Source: Sphagnum magellanicum (taxonomy: Eukaryota > Streptophyta > Sphagnopsida > Sphagnales > Sphagnaceae). Taken from it: a DNA stretch of 64,000 nt. The notes beneath the pieces were generated by a model. It did not search any database, had not been told where the DNA came from, and saw only the letters and a list, made by a program, of their open reading frames with translations. This document shows, one piece after another, positions 58,078 through 64,000 of the stretch. Each line of letters opens with the position of its first letter. Position 1 is the stretch's first letter. The position numbers and the translations under genes were made by a program. Where the stretch lies: contig CM038910.1 of the NCBI GenBank assembly GCA_021904315.1, positions 18,228,001-18,292,000 of the forward strand. Direction: 5' to 3'.

Positions 58078-61000
58078 TCACAGCTTAAGCGAAGACTCCA
58101 AAGAAGCTCTTTGATATGGTACAAATCCTAGACCACTGTATTTCACACTTCTCGTGCTCGACACAGTGGAAAGGCCACTCCCGGATGTTGTTGTTGCTAT
58201 AGACAATGAAAACATGTGGGTTTGAGTTTTGCCACTTGAGGGTTCTGAACAACTGAGTGGCAACATCGTCAACAGTGAGGAGCCACCACCCACATCATCC
58301 ACCTTGTTGGAAGAAGCAATAAACTTCTTTTTCTTCAACTGTGGAAAGAAATCTACATGTGGAGTTGAAGTCTCCATGTGTAAACTTTCATGTTGTGAAT
58401 TGAAATCTGTTGTGTCCTCAGAATCTTCCTTCACCAGTTCAAGGCCAGAAGAGGATTCTGTTCCTAATGTAAGCCAATTGATGGTCATTGCCCCTTCCCC
58501 ATACCTTTCCTTCCTTTTGATGTCTTTTGTTCGTTTAGGAGACTGATGCTCTTCTGGATGTTGTTGGAGGACCTGAGCTCCAGATGATGTTGTAATGCTG
58601 CTGCCTTCACACTTATCAATCCTGATGCCAACCCCTTTCGAAGCTTTGTAAGGTTGCCAAGCATTGAAAGCACTGTCTTGGTCAGCCACACAAGTTGTGT
58701 GAGGGTGACAAGGTCGGCCTTCATCAGCAGGTGAGGAAACAGAAGACAAAGGCTTGCTATGAGATATCCTACTCTGGAGACACAGAGACAAAGCCTGCTG
58801 ATTAACAAACCCTGAATCATGTGTCAGAGCTCTGCAAGTCGCCAGAGAGTCCCTTGGAGGTGGTGAGAAGGTTCTGGGCAATGTTTCTCGTGCAAAGAGA
58901 GCTTGGAAAGCTACTTGACTCCTTCCCAATGTTGCTTCCTTTTGCTGCTCACCTTCTGATGACAAACTTCTTGGTAAAAGCCTGAATGTGCGTTCCTGGG
59001 GATGATGTTTTTCACTGTCCTTCCTCGAAGAAGTGAAATCTTCATGAGAAAAGCACCTGAAACCAACCTGGGCTTCGTTCGCCTTGGTCTCAACCATCTC
59101 AGCCTCTGACGAACTTTGTTCATTTGTCTCTCCCCTGAAATTGGAGGGCACATTTGAAGGGGCTTCCACATCTGAAGACCCTTCGCTTGAACCTGAATGA
59201 CCATTTCTCTCAGGAAGATTCCCACAAGCTGATGAATTTGAGCTTGGGCCCCCACCACCCTCTCCAGAACCATTCTCAGCAAGCATTCCTCCATCACTCC
59301 CACTCGCTTCACTGTCTGAACAAGTTTGGAGCGCAGGGGTATGTTCCTCCTCTGAGCTCTTTTGATCGGGAGCTTCATTTGTGTACATTGCAGCAAAACA
59401 GCCAGCCCCACTACTGCCATCTCTGGATTTCAGAAGCTGAAGTGCAGCAGCTGGTGGAACACAAACTCCAAGCTTTGAGCTTGAGCACGTTACTACTGGA
59501 ACCATGCTGAAGCCACTGAAAGCTTCATCTCGTAAGTGTTTCCAACTCTCATACCCAACTTCATCCCCTTCATCCTTTGAACTTTTGGCATGCTCAGAAG
59601 ACAGCTCTTTTTGAACTAATCCAGATAGCTGACTTTTGAGCTTGTGAAGTTTGGTAGGTGGACTACCAACATTCGAAGGATTCCTACAGATTATGCTTTC
59701 TCTGCTGAGGTTGACAAGGTCAACTCTCTGCCCACGTTCCTTGCTTTGGCCACCTCCATTCTCAGGCTTCAAACAGCTTCCTCCTCCCCAAGACGATGAC
59801 ATGCACACATCAGAGGAACCTCCACAACTTCCTGTCACAACATCATCTCTCTTTGCCTTGACCTCCTTCACCTGCATAGCCCTCTCAGCCATTTGAACAG
59901 CATCTGACCTCACAAGCTGATGACCACCACTATGCACAACAAGCTCCTGGGAAGAATCCTCTGGAGGAGCTTGTTGTGTGTGAATTGGTGCAACCTCCCC
60001 CTCAGGTTCTGGACCTTGCAGTTTAGCAGCATCAGGCTGGAACAATTTTCCTTGAGAGAACAGGAAAGGACTCGGCATGGTTGCCATTCCTGGATTGTAA
60101 AGAGCCCTCATAGCTGCCAGCGACAGTGGTGAAGCTCCTCCATTCTGGAGAGCCCACCAAGCTGAAGCGGCTGCTGCCATGGCAGCTTTTGCTGCTTCAT
60201 CCTCAGGAACACTAGAAGTCCCCCTGCATGAATTGTGGCTCCCAAACTCAGGAATGCCAGATGCAGTGATTGTAGTTGTTCCAGAGTCAATGGCAGGCCA
60301 AAATCCAGACATTGCAGACAGAGCCTCTGGCACAGCTGACCTATCTTGAGGTCCACAAGAAGAAGTTAAAGTCACTTGTGAAGGATGCCATGGCAGCATA
60401 AGTCCTCTGGACATGAAAAGGGCGGCAAGCTGAGCCATTTTTTCAAAATTCCCATAAGAGCCGCCAGGCTGCTCATTACAGTTGGGTATGTGCTGGTTTG
60501 GGAAATAGTTTCCCCATTGAGGATAGTGATGGAAAGCAGGGAATGGAACCCAAGAAGAAGGGTCAGACAAAACCTGGATCGGTGGTCCAACAGCTGTGAG
60601 CTTCTCCTCTCCAGAAATTTCTTCTTTGGGATGAGCATCAGGGGAGCTTTCTAAATTATGCACCTCTGTCACATCATCTTCCTGCCTTGTGCTGCTCTTC
60701 ACCAACCCATCTTCAGCAGGTCTTGCTGTGGCAAGAGATCCTGAGGAAGAACTTGGAATGGGTGTATCATCCTCAACGGAGTGTTTGGAAACATTGTTAT
60801 TATTACCCTTGGCTTTCCGAGGATAAGGATGAGAAGGTTTGCGCTTGGGGCGTGGTGGAGGGATATCAATCAAAGGTTGCACCATCCCTCCTGTGTCCAT
60901 GCCAACAACACCACCACCAGGAGGCACAGTCTGATCCCTCTCCACTTTGGAAAAAAACTTCTGGGCATGGCTCCGAATTTGAACTGCAGTCTTGGTGCCG

Positions 61001-61281
61001 ATATGTTCTTCAATCCGCCTCCAAGCTCGACCATAGAGCTTCAAAGCCTCCAGAAACTTTTGATGCTCTTCACCAGTCCATCTCTCCCTCTGCTTCGTGA
61101 TGGTGTAAGGCTTTCTTACTTTGGTGCCTTCAAGAGCATCATCCTGGATGGGTGTTCCTGTTGACCCCACCGGTGCCACACTTGACCACTGGAAGCTTCC
61201 CTCACTGCTGCCCCCACCTCCCCCTCCTCCTGTCTGATGCTGCTCTCCACTGCCAGCTGAATTGGGTGTCATTATGATCAT
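58078..61281 (-). CDS. LHY: CCA1/LHY-type circadian MYB transcription factor
   Basis: Morning-phased repressor of the plant clock that binds evening elements. One uninterrupted frame of 1067 residues starts at the ATG at 61281. The single MYB repeat spans about residues 66-110, with [20 protein letters not shown] and the SHAQKFF signature at 104-110. The CCA1/LHY/RVE motif [17 protein letters not shown] is at 141-157. [14 protein letters not shown] (367-380) and the C-terminal GLGFVPYQR (about 1050-1058) are specific to the CCA1/LHY side of the family rather than to short RVEs. The protein is much longer than angiosperm LHY (about 645); the extra length is Ser/Gly/Glu-rich. Angiosperm LHY genes carry introns through the MYB region, whereas this coding region has none. 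A 5' UTR intron is likely (acceptor at 61294). The symbol marks the family type; CCA1 versus LHY cannot be separated. Confidence 0.9.
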   Translation of the reverse strand: MIIMTPNSAGSGEQHQTGGGGGGGSSEGSFQWSSVAPVGSTGTPIQDDALEGTKVRKPYTITKQRERWTGEEHQKFLEALKLYGRAWRRIEEHIGTKTAVQIRSHAQKFFSKVERDQTVPPGGGVVGMDTGGMVQPLIDIPPPRPKRKPSHPYPRKAKGNNNNVSKHSVEDDTPIPSSSSGSLATARPAEDGLVKSSTRQEDDVTEVHNLESSPDAHPKEEISGEEKLTAVGPPIQVLSDPSSWVPFPAFHHYPQWGNYFPNQHIPNCNEQPGGSYGNFEKMAQLAALFMSRGLMLPWHPSQVTLTSSCGPQDRSAVPEALSAMSGFWPAIDSGTTTITASGIPEFGSHNSCRGTSSVPEDEAAKAAMAAAASAWWALQNGGASPLSLAAMRALYNPGMATMPSPFLFSQGKLFQPDAAKLQGPEPEGEVAPIHTQQAPPEDSSQELVVHSGGHQLVRSDAVQMAERAMQVKEVKAKRDDVVTGSCGGSSDVCMSSSWGGGSCLKPENGGGQSKERGQRVDLVNLSRESIICRNPSNVGSPPTKLHKLKSQLSGLVQKELSSEHAKSSKDEGDEVGYESWKHLRDEAFSGFSMVPVVTCSSSKLGVCVPPAAALQLLKSRDGSSGAGCFAAMYTNEAPDQKSSEEEHTPALQTCSDSEASGSDGGMLAENGSGEGGGGPSSNSSACGNLPERNGHSGSSEGSSDVEAPSNVPSNFRGETNEQSSSEAEMVETKANEAQVGFRCFSHEDFTSSRKDSEKHHPQERTFRLLPRSLSSEGEQQKEATLGRSQVAFQALFARETLPRTFSPPPRDSLATCRALTHDSGFVNQQALSLCLQSRISHSKPLSSVSSPADEGRPCHPHTTCVADQDSAFNAWQPYKASKGVGIRIDKCEGSSITTSSGAQVLQQHPEEHQSPKRTKDIKRKERYGEGAMTINWLTLGTESSSGLELVKEDSEDTTDFNSQHESLHMETSTPHVDFFPQLKKKKFIASSNKVDDVGGGSSLLTMLPLSCSEPSSGKTQTHMFSLSIATTTSGSGLSTVSSTRSVKYSGLGFVPYQRASLESSLKL

Positions 61282-61293
61282 GTTTCTGACAAC

Positions 61294-61320
61294 CTGAGAA
61301 AGAAAGAAGCCAGATCTTCT
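61294..61320 (-). other. Probable 3' splice site of a 5' UTR intron
   Basis: On the minus strand a pyrimidine-rich run TTCTTTCTTTCTCAG ends at 61294, and the exon would continue GTTGTCAGAAAC then the ATG. A donor upstream could be TTAAG|GTGGGT near 62165, which would make an intron of about 870 bases, but other donors are possible. Confidence 0.45.
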
Positions 61321-63300
61321 TCTTTTTTAAAAGATGATCTTCAGGCAAGCTGCTATGAGATGGGAAAAGATTTTGGCTTCTCCTGGAGATTACTTGGTCA
61401 GGAATCTCAGACACCCACAATCAAAGGACTTGAGCCACCTCAAACCCTTCAGAAAGATTTTGCCCATACAACTTCTTCTTCTGATGTCATTTGTGGCTGT
61501 TCCACAAGTCACGAGAAATGCAGAAAAATGAGAACTTTGCTTGTGAATCTAGAGACAGCAATCAAACGATCAAAACCTCCTTCTCTAGAAACCAAGGGCT
61601 ACCAGTTTCCTTAAGTGCTTCTTTGCTCCCCAATTGCTCAAGCCTTTCCCTGAGATGCCATGGCTTTGAAAGCTTGAGCTTCAACAGTGACCCCATCCAA
61701 AACCAAACCAAACCAACCCACCAAAAAAATAGGGGAGAAAAAAAGGCAAGCAAAGAGGAATTTGGGATGAGACTCAAAAAGGTCCCGGTGCGAGCTTGGC
61801 ACCTGCGGCAGGAAAGGTATACCTAGAAACCAAAAAAGAGAGATGCAAAAAGCTTTGTACCTTCAAAACCTTCCCTGAAACGCATCACTGCACCACCAAG
61901 CGCTCTCTAGAACCAAAAAACACTAGAGGCCCAAAACAACAGTCACCCAGCAAGCTCTTGGAGTCACCAGAGCTTGGAACCCGAATAAGCTGTTTGAAAG
62001 AAAACGGTAAAACTTTGACCTTGAGAATCAGACCCAACAGCACCCCCACCAAAAAGACTTCAAAAAAAAAGCATGAGAAGAAGAGAAAGAAGAAGGGGGA
62101 AAAAACCCAAAACTTCAAAGCAAAGCATAAGAAGAAGAAGAAGAAGAAGAAGAAAGAGAGAAACCCACCTTAACCCAAACTGCAAAGCAAAGCAGAAGGA
62201 GGAGGGAAGAAGCCTTGATCCAAAACTTCAAAGCAGAGCAGAAGGAGGAGGAGGAGGAGGAGGAGGAAATCAAACTTGCAACTGTAATCAAGAAACAGCA
62301 ACAAAAAGCTTAGATGTAAAACTTTGATTGGAGTGAAGATGATGAGGTAGGGAAGGAGCAAAGAGAGAAGAAAAGGAAGGACCAAAGAAGAGCAGTAAGC
62401 AAAGGAAGACCAGAGAGGCAACAACAACAATAGACCAAAATTCTAGCCACACAGTAGTAACACTCACACAACTACTAAGCTTTGGAAACCAAAAATAAAA
62501 AAGGGAGAGAAGCATGTTGCACTCTACTCATCTAACAAACAAAATTGGTCTCACAAAAAGTGTGTCTTCTTTTTTTTCCTCCCCCACCTGTTTCTGACTT
62601 GCCAGGAAAAGAGGATAAAAAGGGCAAAAAACAGACCTCAAAAAAACACACTAAAATCACAGCTCTTTCTTCTCGCCCCTTTACTTTTTGCCACCTTGCA
62701 ACTTCATCTGCCACATGATTTTTTACTGTAACTTACTTTTTCATTCTGTTGAACAAAACCCAACCCACTTTTTCATCCACCCACCTCCCTCCCCCACTCC
62801 CCCCAAAAAAGCACACACTCAATCTCTTCTACCCACAATCCTCCCTTTTCCATCTCCAACTTGTGGCTAGAGTTGTTGTAGAAAGCCAGATAGTAGTGGA
62901 TGGCCTTTTCTCAATAGGTAGCAAGTTTCCATTATAAGGGGGAAAGGAAGGGGAAAGAGGAAGGAAGTGGGGACGTCATTCTGTGGCTACCGTTTTTTAA
63001 GTACCTGCCATTTTGGTGAGTCGATTTTGCTCATTTTGTCATTTTGCAAGTTTGGTACTTCAAGGCCTGGGCTTGTTCCACTAAGTAAACACCTCAAGTC
63101 TGGTAGTAGAGTTAGATGCCCTGTAGTTTGATCATGGTTTCTACTAGGGTCTGGAACCAAGGCTTTTTTCTTTTTTTTAATTGATATAAAATAGAAGGCG
63201 AAAATTTCCCATAAATATAAATCTTAGTCGAATTTCCCAATTTTTTACAAAACTTGTTCCAAGACAAAAAATCACTGCCTAGAATGGCCAGTTGAAGAGC
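61321..63300. other. Leader and promoter region of the CCA1/LHY-type gene
   Basis: No second gene is supported. On the plus strand the region is rich in AAG and GGAG tracts (AAG run 62127-62156, GGA run 62243-62268), so the minus-strand leader is pyrimidine-rich. I saw no exact evening element (AAAATATCT) and no G-box in this stretch. Confidence 0.5.
62127..62268 (+). repeat. AAG and GGA microsatellites in the clock-gene leader
   Basis: About eight AAG units at 62127-62156 and about eight GGA units at 62243-62268, inside a longer purine-rich stretch. The flanking text ACTTCAAAGCA.AGCA occurs three times (about 62114, 62180, 62225), which points to local duplication. Confidence 0.7.
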
Positions 63301-63310
63301 TTAACAACAC

Positions 63311-63660
63311 TGTTGATACAAGTGTTGGTCTGGTATCAACTTATTTTGATACCAACTGGTACTGATATTGGAGCCTTGAAAAAAATTTGATACCACTCTG
63401 GTACTGGTATTGGCTATCTTTAAAAAATTTATACCAGTCTGGTATTGATTTTAGGCTCAATGATGATTTTGGGCCGGTATATGGCAGGTATATGACGGGT
63501 ATGAAGCGGGTATTACCTCAAGTCACTACCAGCTTGTACTGGTATTAAAGCTGATACCAGACTTAGCTCATACCAGACTGGTCTGGTATTTGATACCAGT
63601 GTTCATACCAGTATTGATACCAGTCTGTGACCCTATGCACCACACCAACACTGGTTGATA
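63311..63660. repeat. Dispersed CTGGTAT/ATACCAG-rich repeat, copy 4 (densest)
   Basis: About twenty CTGGTAT/ATACCAG/GATACCA words lie in 350 bases in both orientations. They include a 20-base near-perfect palindrome at 63570-63589 (arms ATACCAGAC with a two-base centre). Confidence 0.65.
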
Positions 63661-64000
63661 CATATGTATATCACAAATGGAACTGGATGACCAAAAGTGG
63701 AACCAGCAGATGACCACCTATCTGACCTAGGAAAAACCTAAAAAAAAGTACCTGAATAACAACACACCAAACAAAAGACCCATTACTATTTTCAAAGACA
63801 ATTGAGAATTATTTTTTAACAATTGAGTAGCCTACATTTTGATTGTGCACAAAATCTGGAAGCGCTATGGTCCATGAAAGTGTGTGCTTTTTATGGGGGG
63901 ATGGGGAGGAGGGGGCCCAAACCAAACTTAGAACTTAGGAAAAAGGAGGAAAAAGGAGAAAAGAGAGAAAATTAGCTCCTCCAGATGTCTCCTGCATAAA
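63661..64000. other. Spacer at the right end
   Basis: Nothing is recognised beyond purine-rich GGA/AAAGGAG tracts near 63895-63970. Confidence 0.5.

Noticed and set aside
62127..62268. Coding exon with poly-Lys/Glu on the plus strand
   Set aside because: The open frames here come from purine-rich microsatellites without stops; no domain, and the region is upstream of the clock gene on the other strand.
1..64000. tRNA or rRNA genes
   Set aside because: I saw no convincing cloverleaf or rRNA sequence; the only tRNA-related text is the two retrotransposon primer-binding sites.

Overview
The window is nuclear DNA of a land plant. The genes are spliced with short introns (about 150-535 bp), and three of them belong to plant lineages: a clock MYB factor of the CCA1/LHY type, a plastid VKOR-thioredoxin fusion of the LTO1 type, and an LEA2/NDR1-like membrane protein. 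Wide AT-rich spacers with eroded transposons separate them. The species cannot be read from the sequence. A 1067-residue CCA1/LHY protein in one exon and a copia element primed by half of initiator tRNA-Met suggest a non-flowering plant (lycophyte, fern or bryophyte), but that is inference.

Layout. 1-9.3 kb: AT-rich spacer with old repeats. 9.4-11.6 kb (+): a two-exon glyoxal/galactose-oxidase-like gene with all five active-site residues. 13.0-17.9 kb (+): a structurally complete Ty1/copia retrotransposon (324-bp LTRs, 5-bp target duplication) with stops and frameshifts in gag-pol. 17.9-20.9 kb: gene-like but unrecognised sequence. 21.8-24.4 kb (-): a single-exon 866-codon gene with IQD-family C-terminal motifs but no proper IQ67 domain. 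24.4-47.4 kb: gene-poor, AT-rich repeats, including a possible solo LTR, a ~30-bp minisatellite, a decayed second copia element (37.1-38.7 kb), and 98-bp and 122-bp tandem repeats. 47.4-48.9 kb (-): LEA2/NDR1-like gene. 51.9-54.8 kb (-): LTO1-type gene, resolved here into seven exons that keep frame. 54.8-58.1 kb: AT-rich spacer. 58.1-61.3 kb (-): CCA1/LHY-type gene with a probable 5' UTR intron and a purine-rich leader.

The genes do not form a pathway: an apoplastic copper oxidase, a possible cytoskeletal scaffold, a membrane-anchored LEA2 protein, a thylakoid disulfide-forming enzyme and a clock repressor are simply neighbours. What ties the window together is repeats. At least eight copies of one short family ending in CATCACAAAAT, several blocks dense in ATACCAG/CTGGTAT, and a duplicated GC-richer family (12.3 and 42.1 kb) are scattered through the spacers. 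I found no CRISPR array, rRNA or convincing tRNA gene, and no clearly new multi-gene system. The most unusual items are the half-tRNA primer site, the uninterrupted CCA1/LHY and IQD-like reading frames, and the unrecognised 18-20 kb region.
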